Shown in pieces: positions 9,771 through 19,888 of a stretch of 64,000 nucleotides of DNA (positions within the stretch are counted from its first letter, which is position 1; each line of letters begins with the position of its first letter). A program made the position numbers and the translations under genes. This DNA is from Pichia kudriavzevii (lineage: Eukaryota > Ascomycota > Pichiomycetes > Pichiales > Pichiaceae), in contig NC_042508.1 of NCBI RefSeq assembly GCF_003054445.1, positions 620,001 through 684,000 on the forward strand, given 5' to 3'. The notes under the pieces were generated by a model, which was not told the DNA's origin, searched no databases, and saw only the letters and a list, made by a program, of their open reading frames with translations.

Positions 9771-11924
9771 CTAAAACAGGTCTAGAATATCATTATTTTT
9801 GGTGGCATTCTTATTAACTATACCTGAAGAAGTAGCAGATGACTCCTCTGACTTTGTACCCGTGGTTGAACCAAGGATCCCAAATAAATCTTGGTTGTTT
9901 CCATTTGTGGCACTAGTGGAGCTCGTCCCTAAACCCGAGAATAAGTCGTTTAATTCATCCAAAACAGTACCATCTGATCTGTCTTGGTCATTTTGAGATC
10001 CTTTATCAGCAATTTCTTGATCGTCGTCGAAATCAAGTAAATTGTCCGCTCTCACGGCTTTGTTGACTATCTCATTCTTGGCAATCTGTTGTAACTCTTC
10101 AAATTTCATATTTTGAAGGTCAGACGAAGTGATGAATTTATTGTTACTGTTCAGAGTCACAAAGGTTGAGGCAGGTTTGTAAAACACAGAACTTAACTTC
10201 CCTAAGTTATCTAATAGCTCTTCGAGCAAGCCAGGTGGAAATGTCTCTATTGTTGATTCAAGCCGTGGCAATTTATTGAGAATGATTTCTTCTTGCAATT
10301 TTTTGTCATCAGTGGAAAGCAGCCTCCAATATAGATATGCTTTATCTCTCACTTCTGCATTTTCTAGCTCTTTAGTGGCTTTGGTAAGGATTGTTTGTAA
10401 TAAATGGGGGGTATTCGCAGTTGGCTTTATCAAACTAATCTTTACGAGTGATGCCAGGGCTGCAGATTGGACAATTGGATCAAAATCTTCAAAACCTTCA
10501 ACAATCATATCAAGCTTGGCTTCCAAATGTGGAATCTCTTTTGGGTACTCCCCTAAAACCCACATATAGGAAGACAATGCTTCGGATCTATTCAAAAATT
10601 CGAGTTTTGAATCAGCTATCATAGTAATTACTGATGAAACATATTCCTTAGAGTATCTTCTCAAAATATTTTGTATGACGATAACTATTTCTTCGACAAC
10701 ATACTCATGTCTATCCAAGAATAACTCGTATAGCACTTCAACAGCTTTCTTTGAGCACTTTTCAATCTTGATTGCAATTTGTCCAATACCATTAATAGCC
10801 CTGTTGACCAACGCAGAATCAACTTCCATTGCATACTCTCTTAATTCTGCTAATAGTAACATACAGTTGCTCTCGTTTGCTATTCTCACCAAAATTTCAA
10901 TTTTCTCCAATTTCAAATAGAGGGGGTCATTATACTTAATGAAAAAGGCACGTAGCTCCTTATCCAAAATAAAAGGATACTTTTCTAGTAAAATTCTAAT
11001 ATTTTTCAAAGCAACATATTGTATTTCCGGAGCCGATGTTAAAATAGAACACAATGGACTTGATAATCTATTCAAAACATTTTTAACTTCGCTATTTGTC
11101 AATTTATCCAACTGCTTAATCAATATTTTGATAGAGCTTAACACAACTGCCGCATTTTCATGTTGTAACTGAGGTGAAATCTTTTCTATTATTTGATGAA
11201 CTTCGGCTACCGATTCTGCATTATACTCAAGTAAAGCAGAAAGAATAGATATTCTTCCCCATTCACTACAATCATTCAAAGTATTAAGTAACTTTGTAAG
11301 GATGGCAGTGTCTATTTCAAAAAACTTTTTCTTTGTGGAATTTGAAATCTCAATTAACGTTGCAACAGCATTTGCCACAACCATTTGGTTAGGATCATCA
11401 ACTAATTCCAGTAATATATCCAAAAATCCCTGTTGCTGACACACTTGAGGGTTCAATTCATATAGCTTTGCAACGCAGATCACTGCAGTTTTACGTACAT
11501 ATGGGTTGTCGTCTCTTAAGGTTTTCTTTAGTGGGATTGTAATGTAATCAACCATCTTGTCAACTCTAATACATCCCATAGTTCTGATTGCTAGTGCTCT
11601 GATTAATGGATTAGGGTCTTCAGCATCACGCATAAAGGTATTGGTGGCCAAGATCACCAATTCTGGGTGTGTTTTCGCATAATTCATGAGATAGAGATAC
11701 ACTAGCTTTTTCTGCTTTATATCATGGGTTGCTATGTTCTTTAGAACATCAGGAAATAAAGCGGAGACATCTTTTCCAACAGTCATTGCGGCAATCACAC
11801 GTTGAATTGTATCTTTTCTTTCATCTGCATATTGGGAAACTAAGCCAGACCTGAACTCATAGTTTTCACCCTTCCTGGGAATGTTGAAGAACTTCCTAAT
11901 CTTTGTTTCTATTCTCTTCGACAT
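9771..11924 (-). CDS. APL2: AP-1 clathrin adaptor beta subunit Apl2
   Basis: This is the large beta-adaptin of the AP-1 complex, which sorts cargo into clathrin vesicles between trans-Golgi and endosomes. The 717-residue protein is an alpha-solenoid of adaptin repeats over about residues 15-560, with the signature GLVSQYADERKDTIQRVI near the start and ALFPDVLKNIATHDIKQKKL around residue 55. The C-terminal hinge is short and contains a clathrin-box-type motif LLDFDDD near residue 630 and DLF motifs, the last at the extreme C terminus. No full ear domain is present, as expected for yeast beta-1 adaptins (S. cerevisiae Apl2 is 726 residues). AP-1 rather than AP-2 is favoured by overall similarity. 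It is divergent with FOL3 (220 bp). Confidence 0.93.
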   Translation of the reverse strand: MSKRIETKIRKFFNIPRKGENYEFRSGLVSQYADERKDTIQRVIAAMTVGKDVSALFPDVLKNIATHDIKQKKLVYLYLMNYAKTHPELVILATNTFMRDAEDPNPLIRALAIRTMGCIRVDKMVDYITIPLKKTLRDDNPYVRKTAVICVAKLYELNPQVCQQQGFLDILLELVDDPNQMVVANAVATLIEISNSTKKKFFEIDTAILTKLLNTLNDCSEWGRISILSALLEYNAESVAEVHQIIEKISPQLQHENAAVVLSSIKILIKQLDKLTNSEVKNVLNRLSSPLCSILTSAPEIQYVALKNIRILLEKYPFILDKELRAFFIKYNDPLYLKLEKIEILVRIANESNCMLLLAELREYAMEVDSALVNRAINGIGQIAIKIEKCSKKAVEVLYELFLDRHEYVVEEIVIVIQNILRRYSKEYVSSVITMIADSKLEFLNRSEALSSYMWVLGEYPKEIPHLEAKLDMIVEGFEDFDPIVQSAALASLVKISLIKPTANTPHLLQTILTKATKELENAEVRDKAYLYWRLLSTDDKKLQEEIILNKLPRLESTIETFPPGLLEELLDNLGKLSSVFYKPASTFVTLNSNNKFITSSDLQNMKFEELQQIAKNEIVNKAVRADNLLDFDDDQEIADKGSQNDQDRSDGTVLDELNDLFSGLGTSSTSATNGNNQDLFGILGSTTGTKSEESSATSSGIVNKNATKNNDILDLF

Positions 11925-12144
11925 ATCCAGATATTAGTTGAGTGACTCTATGAAAGGAGATTCAAGAACGCAAAAGTAGTTGTTCCTTATAGAATAGGCA
12001 TGAAATTCCCAAGCCAAAAGGAAACCATGTTGAGCGCACAAATCTCGAGCATAACAATAAACTTTTTAAATGTGAACCAAGATGCTTTAATAGGGAAGTC
12101 TCTGATCCCATATTACCAGTTGAATCGAAGCTTTCAGTTGGGCA

Positions 12145-13374
12145 ATGCCGTTAGATTTACAACTACATAGAGTTCAAAAGCTGTTAAAGCTCCTGAAGAA
12201 CCCACATTATAAACCTCAATTTATTCATGTCGCCGGTACAAATGGAAAAGGGTCAGTGTGTTCATATATATCTCATATCCTCGAAGAAGCTGGAATTGCC
12301 AATGGGAGATTCAATTCCCCACATTTGATCACGGCTAGGGACTCTATTCAGATTAATAATAACCCAGTATCATTGCCTGTATATGAAAAGTTCCGAAATT
12401 TGATACTGGAAACAAATGATAGGTATGATGTGGGGTGTACAGAGTTCGAACTACTGACATGTACAGCATTCCAGATATTTGCAGAGTTTAATATTCCAAT
12501 TGCTATAATGGAAGTTGGAGTTGGGGGGAGATTGGATGCAACAAATGTAATTCCAGCGGATAGAACCTTAGTAGTCGGTATCACCAAAGTTGCACTTGAT
12601 CATCAAAATTTATTAGGCAACACATTAGCCGAAATCGCCTTTCAAAAGGTAGGGATTTTCAAAGAAAAAGTCCCAGCTATTATTGACGGATCAAACGAAA
12701 CAACAGTTATAGACATCGCTAAGAAAGAAGCAGCAAACGTTTTGGCTCCCTTGGTTATTGCTACTAGAAAAGATTGCTGGATTCAGCCTACCTTGCTAGG
12801 TGATTATCAGTATGATAATTTGGCAGTAGCCCTAAAAATGATAGACCAGATCAAAGACCAAAAAATAACAAGAGAATCTGTTAAAAAAGGAATTGAGAAA
12901 ACGGTATGGCCCGGAAGACTACAAGAGTATAATTTTCCTATCCAACACCTCTTACATGAAACAAGTGAACCCACGTTTCCTATGTTACTTGACGGTGCAC
13001 ATAATACACAAGCTGCATTTGAACTCGGCAAATACCTAGAATATATAAGACCTGAAAATGGCTTTGTATTTATCATAGCTGTTACCAAGGGCAAAGATTT
13101 ATCAACACTATTCAAACATATTATTACAAAAAATGATGATATTGTATTTACTCAATTCCATGATGATATTGAAGGTATGCCATGGATTGAATCATCTCCA
13201 GTTGAGTTTTTGGAAAAGCAAATCAATGATCAAAAAATTCCCCATGCAACCGTACATACTATTCCTAATATCGAGGATTCTTTGAAAGAAGCCTTTCGAA
13301 TATCTAGACAAACTGCTAAACGTGTCGTTGTTTGCGGTAGTTTGTATCTCGTTGCAGATGTCCTTAGAATTTGA
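12145..13374 (+). CDS. FOL3: Dihydrofolate synthase Fol3
   Basis: Fol3 joins dihydropteroate and L-glutamate with ATP to make dihydrofolate, the last dedicated step of de novo folate synthesis. The 409-residue protein is a Mur-ligase/FolC-family enzyme with a P-loop at about residues 29-39 (HVAGTNGKGSV), the block FELLTCTAFQIF around residue 100, GVGGRLDATNVIP around residue 125 and LDGAHNTQAAFEL near residue 285. It aligns along its length with S. cerevisiae Fol3, and is shorter than the polyglutamylase Met7, which supports the synthase call. A CTG codon at 12454 encodes a conserved Leu. It converges with STE7, with 111 bp between stops. Confidence 0.95.
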   Translation: MPLDLQLHRVQKLLKLLKNPHYKPQFIHVAGTNGKGSVCSYISHILEEAGIANGRFNSPHLITARDSIQINNNPVSLPVYEKFRNLILETNDRYDVGCTEFELLTCTAFQIFAEFNIPIAIMEVGVGGRLDATNVIPADRTLVVGITKVALDHQNLLGNTLAEIAFQKVGIFKEKVPAIIDGSNETTVIDIAKKEAANVLAPLVIATRKDCWIQPTLLGDYQYDNLAVALKMIDQIKDQKITRESVKKGIEKTVWPGRLQEYNFPIQHLLHETSEPTFPMLLDGAHNTQAAFELGKYLEYIRPENGFVFIIAVTKGKDLSTLFKHIITKNDDIVFTQFHDDIEGMPWIESSPVEFLEKQINDQKIPHATVHTIPNIEDSLKEAFRISRQTAKRVVVCGSLYLVADVLRI

Positions 13375-13485
13375 TACACTTGGAGCCTGTGTGTTTTTAC
13401 AATAGCGTATGTTGATTGATATATATAGAAAATGTATATGTTATTGAATGATAGACGAATTAGTTTCATAGATTAAAATGGTGAG

Positions 13486-15183
13486 CTAGCCAGTTTTTAC
13501 TGGTTTACCCTTCTGTACCCTTCGTACATTTTTGGCCCACTTACGAATATCACCACGGTATTTGGAGTTCACACGAACTCCATCCTCCTCAAGGAAGTCA
13601 GCTAAGAATGGATGACTCATAAGTTCCCATGGACTGGATCTTTGCTTTTCCTTCTTCAAACACAAGGACACAAAATCGGAAACCTCTCTGCTAAATCCAT
13701 CCTTCACAGATAATGATGGTGGTTGTTCATTGACAATTCTTTGCAATAACTCTAAAATAGAGGTCTGACCAGATTCGCTGTTTGTAAATGCCAATTTACC
13801 AGAAGCTAATTCGTAGAGCATAATACCCAATGACCAAACATCACCTTTAACAGAGTAAACGCCTCCTTGAATTCTTTCAGGGGACATATAAGTAGATGTT
13901 CCAACGAAAGTATCAGCCATAGAATTGATCAGTTCTCTGGATACACCAAAATCACATAATTTGATCTTTCCCTTTGAGGTAAGCAAAACATTAGATGGTT
14001 TAACATCTCTGTGAATAATCCTATGATTATCATACAAGTAAATCAAACCAGATAACACGCAATAAGCCACATGTTTTAGCATAAATTCAGGAAAGGGACC
14101 TGTTATTTTGAAAACGTGCTCAAGAGATCCGCAGTCTGCGTATTCCATACAGATTACAACATTCCCCTCATGCATAAACGTTCCATAAAATTCAATTATA
14201 AACGGGGAATCACATTCATGCATAATCCTCAATTCCCTCATAATTTGCGACTGTATAACTTCCTTGGCTTCAAGATGGACAGTTTTACGTGCCATCGTTT
14301 TTTGTGTTGGTAAATGTAAAACTTTCGAAACGGTACCAGACTGTCCAGAACCCAATCTTTTTAAACTAACCAATTCCTCAGCTCTGATGGGCATTTGATA
14401 TTCCAACCCTAGTTCTAGGTTTTTTATATTTTGAATCAACTCATCAGCGTCGATTCTTCGATCTGGATCCTTAATCTCCATTTTCCCTAATGAAGATGTA
14501 GAAGAAAATAATGGGGTATCCAATTTGCTGTCTTGCAAGTTACTTGTATCAATTGGATCAAGCGTAAGTTTTTTTATATTACGTCGATGCAACGATTTAG
14601 AACTAAGACTTAACTCTGGTTTTTCCTTGTTCATCGAACGTACTGACAACATATTGCTTGGCGGGTTTTGATTAATGACAATTTTCTTTTTATGAGAAGG
14701 CATGTTGTCGGAAGTTTCATTATTGCTGTTCATAGACAAGGACATGTATTTTGATTTTTCACTAGGGGTTAGCTCGTTGTCTTCTTGGGAAAATAGAAAT
14801 GCCTCGTCGGCAGAACTTGCAGAGTAAACATGAGGACTTGTCAATGATGCATCAAAAGGCCGTGACACTATATCGTTATTTCCAGAGACTTCTGAATTGC
14901 TACTGTGTGACAGATTCAATGTTAAGGTGGGGCCACTGCGTCTGATAGAGAGCTGAGGAACAAATTTCTTCTGGGCTCCTATGGATTGTTTAGACAGAGA
15001 CGAATTCCCCTCTTTTGGGGTATCTAAAACATCAACTGTTTTGTGCCTATTTAGAGATGGTATATTCTGAGTAGGTGTAGTTGATTTAATGTCATTGGTG
15101 ACAGATGGCAGTACAGGGATCTCCACATTTTTTCTTGCCTGTGGCGGCAAAGGTGGAAGCTCTTTCTCCCGCTGACAGACCAT
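13486..15183 (-). CDS. STE7: Pheromone-response MAP kinase kinase Ste7
   Basis: Ste7 phosphorylates the MAP kinases Fus3 and Kss1 in the mating and filamentous-growth pathways. The kinase domain lies at about residues 270-540, with the glycine loop LGSGQSGTVSKVL, the HRD loop IIHRDVKPSNVLL near residue 391, DFG near 411 and a MEK activation loop MADTFVGTSTYMSPERI near 420-435. This loop is almost identical to that of S. cerevisiae Ste7. The N-terminal 265 residues are disordered and contain two MAPK docking-type motifs (basic pair, spacer, L-x-L): RRSGPTLTL at residues 81-89 and RRNIKKLTL at 200-208. At 565 residues it is slightly longer than S. cerevisiae Ste7 (515). Confidence 0.93.
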   Translation of the reverse strand: MVCQREKELPPLPPQARKNVEIPVLPSVTNDIKSTTPTQNIPSLNRHKTVDVLDTPKEGNSSLSKQSIGAQKKFVPQLSIRRSGPTLTLNLSHSSNSEVSGNNDIVSRPFDASLTSPHVYSASSADEAFLFSQEDNELTPSEKSKYMSLSMNSNNETSDNMPSHKKKIVINQNPPSNMLSVRSMNKEKPELSLSSKSLHRRNIKKLTLDPIDTSNLQDSKLDTPLFSSTSSLGKMEIKDPDRRIDADELIQNIKNLELGLEYQMPIRAEELVSLKRLGSGQSGTVSKVLHLPTQKTMARKTVHLEAKEVIQSQIMRELRIMHECDSPFIIEFYGTFMHEGNVVICMEYADCGSLEHVFKITGPFPEFMLKHVAYCVLSGLIYLYDNHRIIHRDVKPSNVLLTSKGKIKLCDFGVSRELINSMADTFVGTSTYMSPERIQGGVYSVKGDVWSLGIMLYELASGKLAFTNSESGQTSILELLQRIVNEQPPSLSVKDGFSREVSDFVSLCLKKEKQRSSPWELMSHPFLADFLEEDGVRVNSKYRGDIRKWAKNVRRVQKGKPVKTG

Positions 15184-15458
15184 TGAAATCTAATTACTGT
15201 TTAGTGTACCACTAAAATGGGTAGGAGAGTATTATACCATCTATAGTCAACTAAATTTATGGAAACAGCTAAAACTCCCACCCCAAATGGAAGATTTAGC
15301 AAACACGTTGTTTCCAAAACCTCTTGCCTTGAATACTCGCGTTCGGCAAGACATGAAAAGAACGAGCTTTTTTTAGTGTGGTGAAACTTCAAAAGACTAT
15401 TAAGATGATGATAAATTTCAGAAAGGGCATATTTTTCGTTTATTTGTAGCTTCAACAA

Positions 15459-16666
15459 ATGTCAAGAGAAATAGGGCTTTCAATATTGATGAAAAGGTGT
15501 TGGTTTATCAAGGACCCATACTATACGATGCTAAAATAGTCAAGACCTTTGATCCGGTTTCTCAGAAAATGGAATACTTTGACGAAAAGAAAAAATCTTT
15601 AATCTCTGTTGCCCCTGATAAAAGGTTTCCCAAGGAACTGTTATCGGAAGTATGCTACATGGTACATTATAATGGATGGAATTCCAAATGGGATGAATGG
15701 GTACTTGTTGAACGAATTCTTGAATACACTAACGAGAACTTGATGTTGAAGGAGTCTTTGGTTCTGGAGCTCCAGGAAAAAGAAAAAGCTAAACAAAAGA
15801 AGCTGGAAGAAGAAGAACACCAAAAAGAGCTTAAAAGGCTGCAAATGAAGGTTCAGAAGAACGGACGTAATCGCTTAAAAGCTGACAATCACGATAGCAT
15901 GAAAATAAGGTTGTTGGTGAATGGCTCAAAACTTAATAATGTTGTAAACAGACATGGTGGTGATAGTCGCATAGGCAAACCTCAGAAAGATAAGCAAAAG
16001 TTGATCAGAAATTGTAACAGCAGAATAAAGGGAGAATATAGTGAAAATGGGTCACATTCTTTTGAAAATGGGCTGTTGGAGACTTTACAAAATAAACGGA
16101 AAAAATTGAACGAGTCATTACATTATGAGTCCAAAACAGGATTCACTCACCATGAGATGAAAGTTTTAGTTCCTGATGATCTCAAAAGGATACTGGTTGA
16201 TGATTGGGAACAAATCACCAAAAACAGTAAATTAGTTGCCCTGGATGGCGAAAATAATGTCGCCCGGACATTAGATGATTTTAGCAAATACATTAAATCA
16301 ACATTTAATGATGAGGAGAAAGAACTAAATGTACTGCTGGAAATTACAGAATCACTAAGAAACTACTTTGAACAATGTGTTGGTGTGTTCCTATTGTACC
16401 GCTATGAACGTCATCAGTATAATAAAATTTTGGAAGATGAGGAAAGAGTCAAGAATTTAGATGCAATTTATAGCCCGATATTCTTATTAAGGCTGTTGTC
16501 CATTTTTCCTTCAATTTTAATGATGAATGGAGTTGATGCAGCTACAATCAAAATCAGCAAAGCATATCTTGATATAATATTAAATTGGTTGGACTTGCAT
16601 AAAACGAAGTACTTAAAGATCGAGTACGAGAATCAAAGTCCTTACCTATCACTAATTCATAGCTAG
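15459..16666 (+). CDS. EAF3: Eaf3 (chromo-barrel/MRG protein), with a frame break at its start
   Basis: Eaf3 is a shared subunit of the NuA4 acetyltransferase and Rpd3S deacetylase, and binds H3K36-methylated nucleosomes. A chromo-barrel domain opens the protein (VLVYQGPILYDAKIVKTFD, then VHYNGWNSKWDEWV). A K/E-rich linker follows, and the C-terminal 170 residues form an MRG domain (LVPDDLKRILVDDWEQITKN onward). The conserved frame is open from 15404 with no ATG before the chromo domain; its first usable codon in an ATG-free reading is GTG at 15497. The nearest ATG, at 15459, is in another frame. One extra base between about 15467 and 15477 (the AAA or GGG run) would join that ATG to NIDEKVLVYQGP. 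A sequence error, a true frameshift or an unseen 5' exon remain possible. Confidence 0.85.
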
Positions 16667-16855
16667 TAATAGAAATATGAAACTGTTTATGTATATTATT
16701 TATCGAAAGTTTAATACTAGGAGAAGTATTAGATTAAGAGTATAGAAAATTAGACTAAAATTTGTATATTAAAACATACTACGAATTGAAATGACCTATA
16801 TCTTTTCTTCCGATGGAAGACAGAATGAAGAGTCATACGTTATTGAAAAGCTATA

Positions 16856-18355
16856 TTATCGGTTATTCCTCCCATTTGTACCGTTTATTTCAATTCTATC
16901 CTTTTGAGCAATGGCGAATGATTCACATGAATTTCGGGGAAAAGAAACTTGAGAATTCGGGGTAATTGGGATACCTGCTGACTGGTTTGAGTAAGAGTAT
17001 CTATCAAAGATATTGAATGAATCACCGGACACCGTATGTGCAAATGTACCAATAGAACTTTTGCTGGCGTATGAACTAATCCTATGATTAAGTTCGGGCT
17101 TACAAGGTAACGGAGGGGTGACAAATTGTGCGCAGCTGTATAATTCAGGAACATTCCTTGGTTTAAATGGCTTTGCGTTATCATGGAAACTGAGGTGTGT
17201 ACCATCTAGACATAGAATGCTCCCCGGGTGAGTAGATGGAAACTCCATGGAAATAATTTTGGATTCGGAGATCTTGGCACTAATTCCGGCCTTTATTTTA
17301 GTCATTCCAATATCCTTATCGTTTACCTCACTATTCCAAAAGCCCTTCAATTGATGGTTAGAACGCATGGTTAGTTTTGTATCGGCAATATCATCAACCC
17401 GACCAATATCCCATTTGGTTATGCATCCATCTTTGTCTGCTGTCCATAGATGATCCTCTTTTTTCCAGCTCATCTTGACTATTGAATCTGTAAATCCTGT
17501 CAATTTTGAAACTGGTTGGTGCTTTCTAATGTCCCAGATATAAACAGTGTTATCAAGCTCGTGGTTTGTAGCTATATAGTTTGGATTGGAGTCACACCAT
17601 ATTGCATTTGTGAAGCCATCCAAAACCCCATCTGACTTTTGCATAGATGATTTAGAAACGTAGATATCTGAGAATCCCGACCTATCATCAGCTCTAAAAT
17701 CGAACAGTGACAGTCCAAAACTACCAACAACAGCAGACAAAGAATCTACGCATTTATTTATAGAAACATTCGACAGTCCGTTCTTATGGACTATTGAAAG
17801 TGGCGCTCTTGATCTTGCGGTATCCCAGTAAAATAAATTGTAGTCGTAAGCAGTGACCATCGAGTTGAGAGGAGCAGATGTCCAAGCAGAGTTGGTTAAT
17901 TCGATTGTACTGATAGTGGTTGAAACTTTTCCATTATTTAAAATTGGATTAGTTCTTCCAAATTGGAAAGATTGATCCAGGTGTTTCTTATGGTTGAATC
18001 GCTTAATAATCTCAGCATTCTCAAAAACAGTATTTTCTACTAGTGGTATTGCCGATAAATGAACAATTCCATTTGAATGACCAGAGAGAAGATATTTGAA
18101 TTCTTTCGGTGCGTTTTTGATTGGTCTTAAAAACTTGAGTGTGTGAATGTCAGGTAACGTAATGGACGCCAGATGTATTAAAGAATTTCCTGACAATTCA
18201 TAAACCTTCAGGCCTTCTGTAATATAATTGGAACTTACAGCAATAGTATTACCATCCATCGACATTGATGTGTTAGTAGGAATAGAGTGAATGTAGTTGC
18301 CATTATCAGTATGATCAACTTTCCAATAGCTAGATTTCAAATTTAATGCACACAT
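16856..18355 (-). CDS. DSE1: Dse1-like WD40 protein
   Basis: The 499-residue protein has WD40-type repeats. Examples are YIATNHELDNTVYIWDIRKH near residue 275 and LWTADKDGCITKWDIG near residue 315. It ends in a low-complexity N/S-rich tail. Sequence alone would support only a generic beta-propeller. The name comes from position: it lies divergent to RSP5, and in S. cerevisiae DSE1 (YER124C) is the divergent neighbour of RSP5 (YER125W). Dse1 is a daughter-cell-specific protein linked to cell-wall integrity and cell separation. The large upstream region shared with RSP5 could hold cell-cycle-regulated sites, but I did not recognise a convincing Ace2 cluster. Confidence 0.7.
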   Translation of the reverse strand: MCALNLKSSYWKVDHTDNGNYIHSIPTNTSMSMDGNTIAVSSNYITEGLKVYELSGNSLIHLASITLPDIHTLKFLRPIKNAPKEFKYLLSGHSNGIVHLSAIPLVENTVFENAEIIKRFNHKKHLDQSFQFGRTNPILNNGKVSTTISTIELTNSAWTSAPLNSMVTAYDYNLFYWDTARSRAPLSIVHKNGLSNVSINKCVDSLSAVVGSFGLSLFDFRADDRSGFSDIYVSKSSMQKSDGVLDGFTNAIWCDSNPNYIATNHELDNTVYIWDIRKHQPVSKLTGFTDSIVKMSWKKEDHLWTADKDGCITKWDIGRVDDIADTKLTMRSNHQLKGFWNSEVNDKDIGMTKIKAGISAKISESKIISMEFPSTHPGSILCLDGTHLSFHDNAKPFKPRNVPELYSCAQFVTPPLPCKPELNHRISSYASKSSIGTFAHTVSGDSFNIFDRYSYSNQSAGIPITPNSQVSFPRNSCESFAIAQKDRIEINGTNGRNNR

Positions 18356-19888
18356 TCTGTAAACAAGCTAATTTCTGGAGTATGTTCTGGCTAAAACTAT
18401 TATGAATAAGTAGGTTTTGAAGAAGTTATAGTGGTTAATTAAGAGACAAACTAGGTCCTAAATTGATATTTGAGAGAATGACTATAGTTAGAACAAATAA
18501 TAATGAGGACGATTATTGGTAATTTGTATCAATATTCACGGAAAATAGAAAGAAAAGCTAAAGCCTTGAAAAGACTCAGGAGATTCTCCTGGAAACTTCA
18601 TAAAGAGCAGAGCGACCAAACTTATTCTTATATCGAAGAGTCTCTAAGCAACTCTAGCCAACCCAACTAAGAAGATTTTTAGGCTTTCGTTACACTGGCA
18701 CCATCGTTGGTAACAATTCCGACCACTTAACTGATAGTCCATTGTTAACTGTCCCATTAAAGATTTACCTTGTATGGTGCTGGTTTATAAAACCCCCAAA
18801 GAGTGTGAGAAGATTTTTAGAGTTTGTCGGTTTAAGGAAGGTGGCTGAATTTTTCATTTACTATTTTAGGAAATGATGGAGATACAAAGGCATAAGCATA
18901 TTTTGCTTGCAAACTTAAAAAACTCCTGCAATAAAGCTCCACGATACAGTAACCACAATCAGTATCTATTAATCAAGTGCATTGTTCCTGTTCAGAGCCA
19001 TTGGTTCAGTGGAGGTTTTGATGAAAAATATATCAATGGCTTCTCACAACTACATGACCTAGAAAAAAGTAAAATCCTTTATACATTTTGATCGTCCTTT
19101 AGTAGCGGCAATGTTTTTCTACAATGGATGGGTTTCTCATTACTTTTTCTCTAATAACGGATTCAAAGACTCTTGTTTTACATAGGGTCATATGTAGCTT
19201 TGATTACTTAGATTCTATAATAACAATGGGTTAGAGCATTTTTATTAGGCTTTAGACTAAAAGTATCAACCATCTGGAGGTTTCAAACCATCGGCAAGAT
19301 TTAGAGTAACAATAGAATATAAGTAAAGCTATAACACCATGTCCTCAATGATGCATGATCGCCCGGCAAACCTTTACTTCAAAATATACTTTAGACACCG
19401 GTAAATGACCAACCCCCTAAAAAGAGTGTGCAACCAACACCCGTACACCCTTGGCAGTTTCACATTGTTGCGTACAGCGGCGCTCGGGTGCGCATTAAGA
19501 AAGAAACAGGAGAGACCACTCAGCTGTGTGCAAGAGACCAGGACCTTCCGATACGCCCTACAATAACTCTTCCTAAGGAAGCATTCTACGTATATACACA
19601 TCACAGTCTGCATCAAATAGCAGAGCCAAGATTTGTCATAGTATTGTCATTTTTCTTTTGTCTCTAAGAGATCCCTGTCAAGTTTAAAGGCCAGCCTTTA
19701 ATTTGAATTATCTTGTCTCACCAATAACTATAACGTTGACACAATACAACCAAAGAAAAGTTTAACAAATTAGAACAAAAAATCAAGGCTAAGTAACCAT
19801 CCGTTTTTATCTGTTTCGATTTATCTTTGAGTGCTTGAATTTCGCTTACCACTTCTGTTCGTCGTTATTTATTATACCTCTGTGAAAA
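18356..19888. other. 1.5-kb divergent intergenic region between DSE1 and RSP5
   Basis: This is the longest spacer outside the gene-poor block near 24 kb. It holds the promoters of both flanking genes. I see no tRNA, repeat array or recognisable mobile element. Several short open frames occur (18503-18670, 18873-19091, 19428-19667). Only the first looks at all protein-like and it is listed separately. The 300 bases before RSP5 are T/A-rich with CT-rich runs, as expected for a 5' UTR and promoter. Confidence 0.6.
18503..18670 (+). CDS. Candidate 55-residue small ORF (doubtful)
   Basis: An ATG-initiated frame of 55 codons reads MRTIIGNLYQYSRKIERKAK and continues strongly basic (KRLRRFSWKLHKE) before a polar S/N/Q tail. 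Composition looks more protein-like than the neighbouring chance frames: a basic amphipathic first half, then an acidic and polar end. I recognise no family. It sits 148 bp from the DSE1 start and may be an upstream region of RSP5 or a chance frame. Confidence 0.22.
   Translation: MRTIIGNLYQYSRKIERKAKALKRLRRFSWKLHKEQSDQTYSYIEESLSNSSQPN

Noticed and set aside
15459-15500. Programmed ribosomal frameshift in EAF3
   Set aside because: No slippery site of a known yeast type and the site is at the very start of the gene; a missing base or an unseen exon is simpler.
18873-19091. 72-codon plus-strand frame in the DSE1-RSP5 spacer
   Set aside because: It begins with ATG but shows no domain or biased composition; better explained as chance.
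19428-19667. 79-codon plus-strand frame before RSP5
   Set aside because: Composition is random-like, lies in the presumed RSP5 promoter, and no family is recognisable.
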